From contig UQFE01000001.1 in assembly GCA_900540255.1 (NCBI GenBank), positions 151,890 to 215,889 on the forward strand: DNA of 64,000 nt, written 5' to 3'. The stretch is from an uncultured Clostridium sp. (GTDB lineage Bacteria; Bacillota; Clostridia; Clostridiales; Clostridiaceae). The notes beneath the pieces are model-generated. The model saw only the letters and a list, made by a program, of their open reading frames with translations. It was not told the origin of the DNA and did not search any database. The translations under genes and the position numbers were made by a program. Positions 9,091 to 19,609 of this stretch are shown here, piece after piece. Every line of letters begins with the position of its first letter. Within the stretch, counting starts at the first letter, position 1.

Positions 9091-10545
9091 TTACCATTCA
9101 CCCATTAATCTTCTATAAAGCTTTGAATACTCTTGTGCTGAATTTCTCCAAGAATAATCCTTTTCCATTCCCCTAAAAGCTATTCCATTCCATTTATCTC
9201 TATGATCAAAATATATTTGCTTAGCATAATTTATTGTATTAAGCATTTCATGTGCATTATAATTTGCAAATGAAAATCCTGTACCTGAATCAGAATAAAT
9301 ATTGAAAGGTTCAACAGTATCTCTTAAGCCACCTGTTTCTCTTACAATAGGAACGGTTCCATATCTTAATGCTATTAATTGAGTTAATCCACAAGGTTCA
9401 AATCTTGATGGAACAAGCATTGCATCAGCTGCTGCATATATTTTATGTGCCCTATTATTAGAGAAATAAATATTTCCTGAAACCTTACCTTTTAATTTCC
9501 ATTCAAAATATCTAAACATATCTTCATATCCTTTATCACCAGTACCAAGCACTACTAATTGAGTATAATCATCTACTATTTGCTCTAATACATGTGCAAT
9601 TAAATCTACACCTTTTTGATCTGTTAATCTTGATATTATACCAATCATAAACTTGTTATCATCTTGTTCTAATCCTAATTCTTGTTGTAATGCTCTTTTA
9701 TTTATTTTTTTATTTTCTATGAAGCTATATTTATTATATTTACTAAATATTTCATTATCAGTTTCTGGATTATATTCATTATAATCAATTCCATTTAAAA
9801 TTCCATATAATCCTCCACTTTTTTCTCTAACAACACCATCAAGTCCTTCACCATAATATTCACTTTGAATTTCATTTTTATAAGTATTACTAACTGTAGT
9901 TATATAATTAGCATAAATCATTCCGCCTTTTAACATATTAGCATCTTTCTTATACTCCATATCTGTTGGTCTAAATACATAGTCTGGTAAATTAGTTATA
10001 CTTTTTAATGTCTTTATATCCCAAATTCCTTGGAATCTTAAATTATGAATTGTCATAATAGTTTTTATATTATCATAAAAATGATTATCTCTAAATATAC
10101 TGTGAAGATAAACCGGTAAAACTCCAGTTTGCCAATCATGACAATGTATTATATCAGGTCTAAAATTGATACTTGGTAACATGGATAAAACTGCTTTACT
10201 AAAAAAACAGAACTTTTCTATATCAAATCTAGTATCTCCATACGGAGTACTTCCATTAAAATAATGTTGATTATCAATAAAATAAAAAGTTATTCCATCA
10301 TATTGAGTTGTTAAAACTCCAACATATTCACTTCCATTAACATCACCTAAATTCATATAAAAATGTGTAATATATTTAAAATCACTTCTATAATGCCATG
10401 GTATGCACATGTAATTTGGTATCACGACTCTTACATCAAATTCTTCTTTTGGAAATGATTTAGGAAGTGATCCTACAACATCTGCTAGTCCTCCCGTTTT
10501 AATAAAAGGCACACTTTCTGAAGCGACAAAAAGTACTTTTTTCAT
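9091..10545 (-). CDS. glgA: Glycogen synthase (ADP-glucose, GT5)
   Basis: Transfers glucose from ADP-glucose to the non-reducing end of a growing alpha-1,4-glucan. The start is set at ATG 10545, which has GGAGGG nine bases upstream; an ATG at 10563 overlaps that site. The 484-residue protein begins MKKVLFVASESVPFIKTGGL, with the ADP-glucose-binding K16-TGGL motif. The C-terminal GT-B half carries SRFEPCGLTQLIALRYG with the catalytic Glu and ETGGLRDTV. It is full length for GlgA. The usual glgB/glgC/glgD/glgP partners are not adjacent. It ends against copy 2 of the MITE-like element rather than a recognisable terminator. Confidence 0.95.
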   Translation of the reverse strand: MKKVLFVASESVPFIKTGGLADVVGSLPKSFPKEEFDVRVVIPNYMCIPWHYRSDFKYITHFYMNLGDVNGSEYVGVLTTQYDGITFYFIDNQHYFNGSTPYGDTRFDIEKFCFFSKAVLSMLPSINFRPDIIHCHDWQTGVLPVYLHSIFRDNHFYDNIKTIMTIHNLRFQGIWDIKTLKSITNLPDYVFRPTDMEYKKDANMLKGGMIYANYITTVSNTYKNEIQSEYYGEGLDGVVREKSGGLYGILNGIDYNEYNPETDNEIFSKYNKYSFIENKKINKRALQQELGLEQDDNKFMIGIISRLTDQKGVDLIAHVLEQIVDDYTQLVVLGTGDKGYEDMFRYFEWKLKGKVSGNIYFSNNRAHKIYAAADAMLVPSRFEPCGLTQLIALRYGTVPIVRETGGLRDTVEPFNIYSDSGTGFSFANYNAHEMLNTINYAKQIYFDHRDKWNGIAFRGMEKDYSWRNSAQEYSKLYRRLMGEW

Positions 10546-10860
10546 TTTTAAAAATCCCTCCATTTTTAATCTTTCATATCATGTACTTTACTTATCTATA
10601 ATATTATTAATATAAATATCACTAATATTTTACCATACTTCCATTTATTTGAAATGATATTTTTTTATTTTTTTAATATTTATTAACATTCTTTCTGTAA
10701 ACCTTTTTAAATGATATTTTACTTTATTTTTTTCATTATTTTTACCATTTTGTTAATAAATATATTATTTGGTAAAATATTTGTCTATATTTTTATAATA
10801 TGCTATAATAACATTAATAAAAATATTTCTATATTATAATTAAAAAGGGATGAGATTTTT

Positions 10861-11055
10861 ATGAAACATAATGCTTATGAAATTATGAAAGAAATGTGGT
10901 CAATTGATGAAGAAATTCAAAAACTTACAAGTGATTTAAAGAAAACAGAGCAAATAACACAAAGAGAATTGCTTGAACGTCGTATCGATTCTCTATATGC
11001 AGAATTTTTAAAATATAAACACTTATTAGAAGATATAGAAGTAAATGAGTTATAA
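10861..11055 (+). CDS. Small helical protein (64 aa), hypothetical
   Basis: A strongly charged, probably all-helical protein: heptad-like leucine/isoleucine spacing (IMKEMWSIDEEIQKLTSDLKKTEQ..., then RIDSLYAEFLKYKHLLEDI) suggests a coiled-coil hairpin. There is no membrane segment. AAAAGGGATGAG precedes ATG 10861, and a 15-bp perfect hairpin closes the gene, so it is an independent transcription unit. I recognise no family and assign no function. The 296 bp between glgA and this gene are AT-rich and hold the divergent promoters. Confidence 0.7.
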   Translation: MKHNAYEIMKEMWSIDEEIQKLTSDLKKTEQITQRELLERRIDSLYAEFLKYKHLLEDIEVNEL

Positions 11056-11060
11056 AAATA

Positions 11061-11100
11061 AATTAAAGTACTAAGCTAAATTTAACTTAGTACTTTAATT
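11061..11100. terminator. Bidirectional intrinsic terminator
   Basis: A perfect 15-bp stem: AATTAAAGTACTAAG (11061-11075) against CTTAGTACTTTAATT (11086-11100), with a 10-nt loop and A/T flanks. It lies between the convergent 64-residue gene and the antiporter gene. Confidence 0.88.
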
Positions 11101-11107
11101 TATTTTA

Positions 11108-12631
11108 TTATGCAATTTTATCTATTGAATCATCTTTACTGCCATATTTTTTTTCATATCTTGTAATTAAGAAAAATGCAATTAATCCAAATACTATTGG
11201 ACCTATTAATTGAAATCCTGTAGAAACATAATCCTTACTTTCAATTGCTGGTTGTAATATTGTAAATATATTAGCAAAACCAACTGTAATAGTTACTATA
11301 ATAGCCCATATTGTTGCAACTGTTTTATTTTTAAAGAAAATAAATGTTTTCTTTATATTATCATTTTTTTTAAAATAAATAAATGCAACTGCTAAAAACA
11401 TAGTAGGTATTGTCATTGCAACATTACCCATAAGTATTAAATAATCTAAAAAGCTTGAAGACTTCCCTCCAGTTATTACAACTATTGCAATAATAGCTAC
11501 AACAGTTATACATTGAATCCACATAGCATTTACTGGCATTCCATTTTCTTCATTAATTTTAGTCCAACTTTCTGGCCATATTTCTTTTGGTGTACCTTCT
11601 ATTAATTGTTTTAATGGTGAATAAATTAATGTAAAAAATGCCCCTAATAATGCTAAAAATATTGCTAAACCAATATATCTAGCAAACCACACTCCCATTA
11701 ATTCAATTCCATGAGATGATAATCCAAATACCTTTCCAAGTTCTACTCCCAAATTTTTAATTACTATATATGCAACATTAGCCATTTTTACATTAGATGC
11801 TGAAAGTACTTCTTGCCAATTAGTAAATAATCCAACCATTAATATTGCTAAAGAATATCCTACACCTATTACTATTGCTGATATTTTTATTCCCTTTGGG
11901 AAATTCTTGTTAGCATCTTCTGTTTGGTCTACAAGGCCTCCAACTGCTTCTAATCCCCCATAAGCAAATATTGCAAAAACTAAAAATCCTAATACTGCTA
12001 AAACAGTTCCATATGCTGGATTAGGAGAATTAACAAATTCAGAAATATTTAATGGTTGTGCAGCCTTAAATCCATTAGCAAAAAATATTATTAATGATCC
12101 AATAATTAATAATAAGTTTGCACTTGTTACAAATATTCCTCCTATTGATGCTACCTTTGCAATACTCTTAATTCCTCTTGATGATAAAAATGTAATTAAT
12201 ATTACAAAAACAGCGCCTAATATTCCTAATGTTTGAGATGAAGTTAATCCAAATAATGACCAAGTTGAAGTTCTATCCTCTCCAAATATTAAATTTGAAA
12301 GTGGTATCCAAATTGATGATGAAACACTTACCATCCAAACTATATATGATGCAAACCACATAAATGTACCTATAAATGCAAATTTTCTTCCTACTGATCT
12401 TTGCATCCAAACATAAATACTACCTTTTTCATCTTTAAATGCAGCTCCAAATTCAGCCATCATAAATGCATATGGTATAAAAAAGCATATTGCTCCAAAA
12501 ATATACCAAGGAATAGCTGAATATCCCATAAGAAAATATGCTCTTGGAATATTGGCAAATCCAAATACTGACGTAAAAATCATAAGTATTAATGCCATCA
12601 AACTTAATTTGCCTTTATTATTCTTTCCCAT
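11108..12631 (-). CDS. yjeM: APC-superfamily amino acid antiporter, GadC/YjeM-like
   Basis: A 507-residue inner membrane transporter with about twelve hydrophobic segments, the normal length for the glutamate/GABA antiporter (GadC) branch. N-terminal features include FTSVFGFANIPRAYFLMGYSAIPWYIFGA and AEFGAAFKDEKGSIYVWM, typical of the YjeM/GadC-type APC permeases. A central AYGGLEAVGGLVDQTEDANKNFP loop matches the conserved 'GGLE...ED..NP..NFPKG' segment. Substrate exchange (for example glutamate/GABA or another amino acid/decarboxylation product) is inferred from the family; no decarboxylase gene is nearby. The start follows AGGAGGAA. The symbol is tentative. Confidence 0.72.
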   Translation of the reverse strand: MGKNNKGKLSLMALILMIFTSVFGFANIPRAYFLMGYSAIPWYIFGAICFFIPYAFMMAEFGAAFKDEKGSIYVWMQRSVGRKFAFIGTFMWFASYIVWMVSVSSSIWIPLSNLIFGEDRTSTWSLFGLTSSQTLGILGAVFVILITFLSSRGIKSIAKVASIGGIFVTSANLLLIIGSLIIFFANGFKAAQPLNISEFVNSPNPAYGTVLAVLGFLVFAIFAYGGLEAVGGLVDQTEDANKNFPKGIKISAIVIGVGYSLAILMVGLFTNWQEVLSASNVKMANVAYIVIKNLGVELGKVFGLSSHGIELMGVWFARYIGLAIFLALLGAFFTLIYSPLKQLIEGTPKEIWPESWTKINEENGMPVNAMWIQCITVVAIIAIVVITGGKSSSFLDYLILMGNVAMTIPTMFLAVAFIYFKKNDNIKKTFIFFKNKTVATIWAIIVTITVGFANIFTILQPAIESKDYVSTGFQLIGPIVFGLIAFFLITRYEKKYGSKDDSIDKIA

Positions 12632-13037
12632 AAAAATTCCTCCTTAGTTTAATTCAACATAAAAAAACTTGTTAATTTTTTATAAAAGATATATTACCAA
12701 ATTAAATTTACTATTTCCACATTATTATTTTTATAAAGTATTATTTAATGTATAATTAAATTAAATTTTTATTATTATTTCATTAATTAAATTGAATATA
12801 TATTAATATAAATTAAATTAATTTATTATATTCTAATTTCACTTTATCATAGTAAATTATTAAATTTATATTTTTTAAAATTATCTTACTCATACATTAT
12901 GATTTGATTTTTTTATATAATTTAAACATATAATTTTAATTTTACATAATTTAATTATCAACTTATTGCAGTTTAAGTTAAAAATAAATATACTTTAATA
13001 TATACTTATTTTAATAACATAATAAAAGGAGAATTTT
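12632..13037. other. Gene-free AT-rich intergenic region
   Basis: About 400 bp of extremely AT-rich DNA separates the divergent antiporter and PHP-phosphatase genes. I see no open frame with a ribosome binding site, no stable hairpin and no repeat shared with the rest of the window. It presumably carries the two promoters. Confidence 0.6.
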
Positions 13038-13766
13038 ATGAATTACTTATCTGATTTGCATACTCATACTATAGTTAGTGGACATGCATATACCACGCTT
13101 ATGGAAAATATTGATTTTTGTTCCAAAAAAGGAATTAAAATTTTAGGTACCTCTGATCACGGACCTACTATGCCTGGCTCTCCACATTATTGGTACTTTG
13201 GAAATTTAAAGGTTGTTCCAAGAATAATAAATGATGTAATAATTTTAAAGGGATGTGAAGCTAATATATTAGATGTTGATGGCAACATAGATATTCCTAA
13301 CAATGCTATGAAAAATTTAGATTATATGATTGCTTCTTTTCACGAACCTGTATTTGAACCAAAATCTTTAGAAGAAAATACTAACGCTATTTTAAATGCA
13401 ATATATAAATATGATAAGCTAGAAATATTAGGTCATCTTGGAAATCCTAATTATGAACTTGATTATGATATTATTGTTAAAAAAGCTAAAGAAAATAATA
13501 TTATGATTGAAATTAATAACAGTTCTTTATCTGGAGGTTCAAGAATTGGTAGCAATGTTAATTGTGAAAAGGTGGCTCTTCTTTGTAAAAAGCATGGTAC
13601 AAAAGTTATTTTAACTTCTGATGCTCACATTAATTTAAAAATTTGTGATTTTTCTAAATCAATTGAATTATTAAATAAAATAGAAATGCCTAAAGAACTT
13701 ATAATGAATGAACCTGATAAATTAATTGCTCATTTAAAAAGTAAGGGCAGATTGCAAGATTTGTAA
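13038..13766 (+). CDS. PHP-domain phosphatase, YcdX-like
   Basis: A 242-residue PHP (polymerase and histidinol phosphatase) domain protein, about the size of E. coli YcdX (245). Metal-binding motifs are visible in order: DLHTHTIVSGHAY near the N-terminus, TSDHGP, GCEANI, ASFHEP, GHLGNP, and TSDAH with the final D..H. This matches a trinuclear-zinc phosphatase barrel. The substrate is unknown. The start follows AAAGGAGAATTTT. It is a single-gene unit ending at a terminator shared with the convergent helicase gene. Confidence 0.88.
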   Translation: MNYLSDLHTHTIVSGHAYTTLMENIDFCSKKGIKILGTSDHGPTMPGSPHYWYFGNLKVVPRIINDVIILKGCEANILDVDGNIDIPNNAMKNLDYMIASFHEPVFEPKSLEENTNAILNAIYKYDKLEILGHLGNPNYELDYDIIVKKAKENNIMIEINNSSLSGGSRIGSNVNCEKVALLCKKHGTKVILTSDAHINLKICDFSKSIELLNKIEMPKELIMNEPDKLIAHLKSKGRLQDL

Positions 13767-13826
13767 TTTTAAGAACCTACAAATAATTTTGTGTTTTGAA
13801 ATATAGCTACTATTTCTACTTAAAAT

Positions 13827-13881
13827 AAAAAATGTATTAGCTTACTAAGAATAAAACTTTTCTTAAACTAATACATTTTTT
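13827..13881. terminator. Bidirectional intrinsic terminator
   Basis: The arms AAAAAATGTATTAG (13827-13840) and CTAATACATTTTTT (13868-13881) pair over 14 bp, with a partly self-pairing loop. It lies between convergent genes. Confidence 0.85.
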
Positions 13882-13885
13882 TAAT

Positions 13886-16800
13886 TTATTTAAATAAATC
13901 TAAAATTTCTTCATTAGTTAATTTTGAAATATTATTTATATTTAAACTTTCATCACTAATAACACTATTTACTATCTCCCTCTTATCTTCCTGAAGTTTT
14001 ATAATATTTTCTTCTATTGTGTCTTTGGCAATTAGCTTAATTACTTCTACTATATCTTTTTGTCCTATTCTATGTGCTCTATCTGTTGCTTGATCTTCAA
14101 TTGCAGGATTCCACCACGGATCCATATGCATAACAAATTTTGCAGATGTTAAGTTTAATCCCGTTCCCCCGGCCTTTAATGAGATTAAAAACACCTGTGG
14201 TTCTATACTTTCATTAAATTCTTCTACAAGCTTTAATCTTTCTTTAGCTGTTATTGAACCATCTAAATATTTGCTTTTAATTTTTTTAGATATTAATTCT
14301 TCATTAAGCTTTTTCAATACAGATGTAAATTGTGAAAATACTAATATTTTATATCCATTAGTAATTACATCATTTATTACATCAGTTGCAACCATAAATT
14401 TCCCACTTTTCCCCTTATATTCTTTGTTTACTAATGATGGATCTAAACATATTTGTCTTAATCTCGTTAAATATGAAAAAATAGCAATCTTATCTTCTTC
14501 TCCTTGTTTTAACTTAAGCTTTACATCTTTCATACAATTTTTATAAGCAAGCTTTTGTTCTGGAGTCATTTGAACATAATATTTCCTTTCTATTTTTTCT
14601 GGCAACTCCAAAATAACATCTTTCTTTAATCTTCTTAAAATAAATGGATTAATTAATAATTTTAATTCTTCTATTTTCTCTTTAGTTGAATTAACAAACT
14701 TTTCTTTAAAAACAAGTTCATCAAATAAATATCCCGGCATAATAAAATCAAAAATAGACCATAATTCAATAAGTGAATTTTCAATTGGTGTTCCTGTTAA
14801 AGCAAATTTTATTTTTGCATTTATTTTTTTGATTACTTTGGTATTTTGTGATTTTGGATTTTTAATATTTTGTGCTTCATCAATTATACAATAATCAAAA
14901 ATTTTATTTTCATAAAAATCTATATCATTTTTAATAGTTCCATAAGTTGTAAGTAAAACATCATATTCATTTATATTATTTATTACCTTAAATCTGTTGC
15001 TTTTACTTCCATGTATAATACCAATATTTATTTGTGGTGCAAATTTTTCAAATTCAGCTTTCCAATTATATAAAAGTGAGGTTGGTGCAACAATAAGACT
15101 TTGTTTTTTTTCTTCCAATTCTTTTTGGGATAAAAGAAATGAAATAATTTGTATTGTTTTTCCTAATCCCATTTCATCTGCTAATATCCCTCCAAATCCC
15201 AAATCACTTAATGATTTTAAATAATTTACTCCAATTAATTGATAACTTCTAAGTTTTCCCTTAAGCCCCTTAATATCATCAATTTCATAATCTTTGCGAT
15301 TTGAAAGCTTATCACTTATAGATTTTATTATTTCATTTCCCCTAATAAATGATAATCCATTTTCTTGTATAGCATTTTCTAAAAATAATGTTTTGTTTTT
15401 ATCTATTTCTAATATTCCTTCATTTAATTCCTTATTATATACTAAATTATCAAGCATATTTAAGAAGTTTCTCATTCCAATTCCTTTTAAATCAATAAGT
15501 TTATTTTTTTTGCTTTTATAATAACTTTTACCTTCATTTAATGCTTGAAGTATATCTTTATATTCACTAAAATCTATGTTCTCAATATTAAATTTAAAAT
15601 ATAAGTTCTCCTCTTCTTCTTCAATTGTTGCCTCAATATCTTCAAATCTTATTAAATCACCATTTTTGAAATTTTTACTAAAACTTATTTTAGAAATTAA
15701 ACCAAGTTCCTTTATTCCTTCTGTTATAAAATGATAATATTCATCATCAGTTCCAATAAACACATATTCCTTATTTTTCTTTATAAACCTTGTCCTCTCA
15801 AGACTTCTATCTATTTTATCCTCTAAATATTGTTCTCTAAAAAATTCTTTATTTTCATTATCTAGAATATTAATATCCCTATTAAAATAAGATACTACAG
15901 CTTTACATTTAATAGTATTATCTGATTTTGAAAATATCATCTTAGGAACCCAAAACTTCCTTAAAACTCTTCTTATTCCTTCTGTAATTGATACATCTTT
16001 ACTTATTTCACTTAAAGTTTTCACTTTCTTAATAAATTCAATATCTTTTGAGTTATATTCTATTTTACCTTCTTTTCTTAATTCCTTCCAAAACTCAAAA
16101 TATTTATTTGATTGATTAATATTAGGAATATATACTTTTCTATCATAAAGAAAAACATCAAACTTATTACTTAATGGTATAGGAAGTTTCTTTTTAGTTG
16201 TAAGATTTATAGTTTCATTTTCTAATTTTAATGTAAAAGAAAGTGGAATGTTTTCATTATAAATATTACTTTCATAATTAATATAATCATAATTAAGCTT
16301 TATTTTTTTATCTTTATTTATTAAACTTAAAAATGCTCTTATATCATTACTTCCTAATCTAAGATATTTATTTTCAATTATTCTAACTTCATTATCAGTT
16401 TTTAATTTATTAAATACAAAATTTAAAATTTCCTCATCATCTTTTGAAAACTTCATATTATTAGGATTAAATAAAAATTCTCCATTAATTCTAAGTGGAT
16501 TTTTACTTTCTCTTGCATTAAAAAATTCATTTAATCTTGGTATTAAATAGGTTTTTCCTTCCCCAATTCTAAATTGGATATCAAGTATAAAATTATTTTT
16601 TTCATTGAAACTTTTTATTTCTAAATCTAGCCTTATTTCTTTATTAAAATATGTAGCTGTTTCTTTTATCTTCTTAACACCTTTAATTTCATTACTATGC
16701 TTTTTAATTTTATTTTTTGCAATTATATAAAACGAAAATATTGTTGCTATTATATGCTTACAAACATAATTTTTTTTATATCTTGAAAACTCCTCATATG

Positions 16801-17038
16801 TATTACAAGTACAAGTTGTTCCTATAACTTTTTCATTCATTAAATCATACTTAATATGACAACTATAAACTCTTGATTCATCTTCTTCACTTACTTTAGA
16901 ATATATATGATAAACATTATCTATTTTCTTACTATTTAAATTAGAAACTAATTTAGATTTATGAATTTCTTTACCTTCTTTAATACTAATATTTGATCCT
17001 GATGACAATATTGTATCTAATAGTGTTTTTAAATTCAC
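13886..17038 (-). CDS. SWIM zinc-finger SNF2-family helicase
   Basis: A 1050-residue DNA translocase of the SNF2/HepA family. The N-terminal region carries a SWIM zinc finger (TCTCNTYEEF... then YVCKHIIAT, a CxC...CxH pattern near residues 75-100). A long SNF2-associated bacterial domain follows (about 120-560). The helicase core has motif I DEMGLGKTIQ near residue 620, motif II DEAQ near 718, and C-terminal motifs SQFTSVLKKL, LISLKAGGTGLNLT and DQATDRAHRIGQ. Bacterial SWIM-SNF2 proteins probably remodel protein-DNA or RNA polymerase complexes; the exact role is not established. The gene is intact, monocistronic, and lies between two terminators. Confidence 0.92.
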   Translation of the reverse strand: MNLKTLLDTILSSGSNISIKEGKEIHKSKLVSNLNSKKIDNVYHIYSKVSEEDESRVYSCHIKYDLMNEKVIGTTCTCNTYEEFSRYKKNYVCKHIIATIFSFYIIAKNKIKKHSNEIKGVKKIKETATYFNKEIRLDLEIKSFNEKNNFILDIQFRIGEGKTYLIPRLNEFFNARESKNPLRINGEFLFNPNNMKFSKDDEEILNFVFNKLKTDNEVRIIENKYLRLGSNDIRAFLSLINKDKKIKLNYDYINYESNIYNENIPLSFTLKLENETINLTTKKKLPIPLSNKFDVFLYDRKVYIPNINQSNKYFEFWKELRKEGKIEYNSKDIEFIKKVKTLSEISKDVSITEGIRRVLRKFWVPKMIFSKSDNTIKCKAVVSYFNRDINILDNENKEFFREQYLEDKIDRSLERTRFIKKNKEYVFIGTDDEYYHFITEGIKELGLISKISFSKNFKNGDLIRFEDIEATIEEEEENLYFKFNIENIDFSEYKDILQALNEGKSYYKSKKNKLIDLKGIGMRNFLNMLDNLVYNKELNEGILEIDKNKTLFLENAIQENGLSFIRGNEIIKSISDKLSNRKDYEIDDIKGLKGKLRSYQLIGVNYLKSLSDLGFGGILADEMGLGKTIQIISFLLSQKELEEKKQSLIVAPTSLLYNWKAEFEKFAPQINIGIIHGSKSNRFKVINNINEYDVLLTTYGTIKNDIDFYENKIFDYCIIDEAQNIKNPKSQNTKVIKKINAKIKFALTGTPIENSLIELWSIFDFIMPGYLFDELVFKEKFVNSTKEKIEELKLLINPFILRRLKKDVILELPEKIERKYYVQMTPEQKLAYKNCMKDVKLKLKQGEEDKIAIFSYLTRLRQICLDPSLVNKEYKGKSGKFMVATDVINDVITNGYKILVFSQFTSVLKKLNEELISKKIKSKYLDGSITAKERLKLVEEFNESIEPQVFLISLKAGGTGLNLTSAKFVMHMDPWWNPAIEDQATDRAHRIGQKDIVEVIKLIAKDTIEENIIKLQEDKREIVNSVISDESLNINNISKLTNEEILDLFK

Positions 17039-17126
17039 ATCTTCACCTCATTTTCTTAATGGTAATAAATTATTATAGCATACCTTATTATTTCAGTTAA
17101 TACTACCTATAATAATTTAAATAATA

Positions 17127-17164
17127 AAAAAATACGAGGCTTATTTATTGGCCTCGTATTTTTT
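17127..17164. terminator. Intrinsic terminator (bidirectional)
   Basis: A perfect 14-bp stem: AAAAAATACGAGGC (17127-17140) with GCCTCGTATTTTTT (17151-17164), 10-nt loop. It stops the GH31 gene before the helicase gene, both on the minus strand. Confidence 0.9.
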
Positions 17165-17222
17165 TAAGGTGGTCATTTATAAAATTACATACTTATTATA
17201 AAGCATTGTAAAATTAACTTTT

Positions 17223-19559
17223 TTATAAATTTACTTTAAACTTATTATTATTTAACTTTACTTCATTTTCATTAAATAATACTTTTTTATTATTTTTAAA
17301 ATTATGCAATGTAAATTCTATTGATTTATATTTATTTTCATATCCAATATTTTTATTCATTTTTATATTTAAATTATCATTTAAATCAAATATAAATTCA
17401 TATTCATTAAATCTTCCATTCTTATAATCAAAACTTTCACCATCATCATTATAAGCAATATATTTTCCTTCACCTTTTTTATCACATAAATATATACTTA
17501 AATTTAAACACTCAGTATCTTTTTCTCCAATATAATTGACATCTTCACCATTTGATATAATTGACATTGTCTTAATGTATATAGGACAAATATCTAAAGG
17601 GGCATCTTTGATAATATATTGTCCTCCTTCAAATTCCTCTCCTGTCCAATAATCAATCCAGCTATTACCCTTTGGTAAATAAACAAGCTTTTGTCTTGCA
17701 CCCTGTTCTACAACCGGAGAAACTAATACATTATCACCAAACATAAATTCATCATTAATTTCATATGTTTTTTTATCATTTTGATAATTATATAATAAAG
17801 GCCTTATAATTGGCGCCCCACTTTTTTCACATTTATGCATCATATCGTATAAGTAAGGAATAAATTTATATCTTAGTTTAATATATTTTTTATTGATTTC
17901 TTCTGTAATCTCATCAAAAGCCCAAGGCTCTTGCTCTCTACTTCCTATTGTAGAATGATTTCTAAATAATGGAGTAAATGTTCCAACTTGCATCCATCTA
18001 CTTAAAAGTTCTCCAGTACAATCAAATCCAAACCCTCCCACATCAGTTCCACAAAAGGCCATTCCACTAAGCCCAATATTCATTAACATTGGTAACGACA
18101 TTCTTAAATGTTCCCATGTACTTTGATTATCTCCAGTCCAAACGGTTGAATATTTTTGAGTTCCTGCATAACATGCTCTTGTTACTACAAAAGGTCTCTT
18201 ATTAGTAGCTTCCTTAATTCCTTCATAAGTTGCCTTATCCATCATATGTCCATAAACATTATGAATTTCTTTATGAGTAACTAAAGTTCCATCGTTATTA
18301 AATACTATATCCTCAGGTAATGGTCCATTAAAACTTGCTGGCTCATTCATATCATTCCATATTCCTGCAATCCCTAAATTAAACATTATTTTTTGATTGT
18401 TTCCCCACCATTTTCTAACTTGTGAATTCATGAAATCAGGAAAAACAGAATCCCCAGGCCAAACAGTATTCTTATATACCATTCCATCCTTATCTGTTGC
18501 AAAATATCCATTTTTAAGTCCTTCATCATAAATTTTATAACCTTTATCAACTTTAACTCCTGGATCTATTATTGTAACAACCTTAAATCCCATACTTTTT
18601 AATTCATCAGTAAATGCTTTTGGATCTTTAAATTTCTTATTATCCCAAGTAAATACTCTAAAATCATCCATATAATCAATATCTAAATAAATAGTATCAC
18701 ATGGTATATTTTTTTCTCTAAAAGTTTTTGCAATTTCTAAAGCTCTTTGTTCTGGAGCATATGACCATCTGCATTGCTGATATCCTAATGTCCAAAGTTG
18801 TGGCAATGGTGTTTTTCCTGTTAAATTAGTATATTCATTTACAACTTCACTTACTTCTGGTCCATAAATAAAATAATAATCTAAATTGCCATCCTTTGCT
18901 CCAAAATAATAATAATTTGAATTTTCTTTTCCCATATCAAAGTGACTTTCAAAATGATTATCAAAAAAAATACCACTTGCTTCATTATTTTTAATAGCAA
19001 TTAAAAATGGAATTGATTTATATAATTGAGCATATGTTTCTCCATGCGGCGTTGGATCATCAGTATTCCAATTTCTATAATGATATCCCTTTTTATTTAA
19101 AGAACCTGTTCTTTCTCCTAACCCATAAAAATACATATCATTTTCCATTACTTTTGATACATATACCTTAAAATCTTCATGTCCTTCCAATTTATGACCT
19201 TCTTCTGCTGCTAAAGAAAAATCTGCTCCTAATCTTCTAAATGGATTTCTTTCTCCTCTAAAATCTCTACATAATGGCTCACCATTTAACTTAAAGATAT
19301 CAACTTTAAAGTCATCATAAATTTTTACATCTAATTTAGCTGTTTTTATATTTAAATAATCATCTTTTTTTTCTATATTAAAATTAATTTTTTTACACTT
19401 TAAATTTTCTACTGCCTTAGAATTTCTTTCTTTTCTAAATATAGGAGCAAAAAAATTAATTACTGAATCATTAATTATTGTAACAATACATTGAATATTT
19501 TTATAATTTACTAATACTATATTTTCATTAACTTCATAATTTAAAATTTTACCCATCAT
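17223..19559 (-). CDS. GH31 alpha-glucosidase
   Basis: A 778-residue glycoside hydrolase family 31 enzyme. It has an N-terminal beta-sandwich, then a barrel with YGLGERTGSLNKKG, TLGYQQCRWSY and the catalytic-nucleophile motif WNDMNEP (W401 to P407, Asp403). The acid/base region is WTGDNQSTWEHL, followed by FCGTDVGGF. It cleaves terminal alpha-linked glucose from maltose or isomalto-oligosaccharides. No signal peptide is seen, so it is cytoplasmic. The start (M1 of MMGK) follows GGGGGAAATG; the next codon is also ATG. A divergent AraC regulator lies 135 bp away across two palindromes, suggesting local induction by a sugar. It probably acts downstream of the secreted amylopullulanase at 45-50 kb. 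Confidence 0.93.
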   Translation of the reverse strand: MMGKILNYEVNENIVLVNYKNIQCIVTIINDSVINFFAPIFRKERNSKAVENLKCKKINFNIEKKDDYLNIKTAKLDVKIYDDFKVDIFKLNGEPLCRDFRGERNPFRRLGADFSLAAEEGHKLEGHEDFKVYVSKVMENDMYFYGLGERTGSLNKKGYHYRNWNTDDPTPHGETYAQLYKSIPFLIAIKNNEASGIFFDNHFESHFDMGKENSNYYYFGAKDGNLDYYFIYGPEVSEVVNEYTNLTGKTPLPQLWTLGYQQCRWSYAPEQRALEIAKTFREKNIPCDTIYLDIDYMDDFRVFTWDNKKFKDPKAFTDELKSMGFKVVTIIDPGVKVDKGYKIYDEGLKNGYFATDKDGMVYKNTVWPGDSVFPDFMNSQVRKWWGNNQKIMFNLGIAGIWNDMNEPASFNGPLPEDIVFNNDGTLVTHKEIHNVYGHMMDKATYEGIKEATNKRPFVVTRACYAGTQKYSTVWTGDNQSTWEHLRMSLPMLMNIGLSGMAFCGTDVGGFGFDCTGELLSRWMQVGTFTPLFRNHSTIGSREQEPWAFDEITEEINKKYIKLRYKFIPYLYDMMHKCEKSGAPIIRPLLYNYQNDKKTYEINDEFMFGDNVLVSPVVEQGARQKLVYLPKGNSWIDYWTGEEFEGGQYIIKDAPLDICPIYIKTMSIISNGEDVNYIGEKDTECLNLSIYLCDKKGEGKYIAYNDDGESFDYKNGRFNEYEFIFDLNDNLNIKMNKNIGYENKYKSIEFTLHNFKNNKKVLFNENEVKLNNNKFKVNL

Positions 19560-19583
19560 TATACATTTCCCCCTTTTTTACTC

Positions 19584-19609
19584 AATTAAATTATTTAAAT
19601 AATTTAATT
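19584..19609. promoter_or_regulatory. Perfect 26-bp palindrome between GH31 and AraC genes
   Basis: A perfect 26-bp inverted repeat with no spacer; its left half is AATTAAATTATTT. It lies in the divergent promoter region and is a candidate operator for the AraC regulator or a promoter hairpin. The composition is purely A/T, so chance is not excluded. Confidence 0.45.
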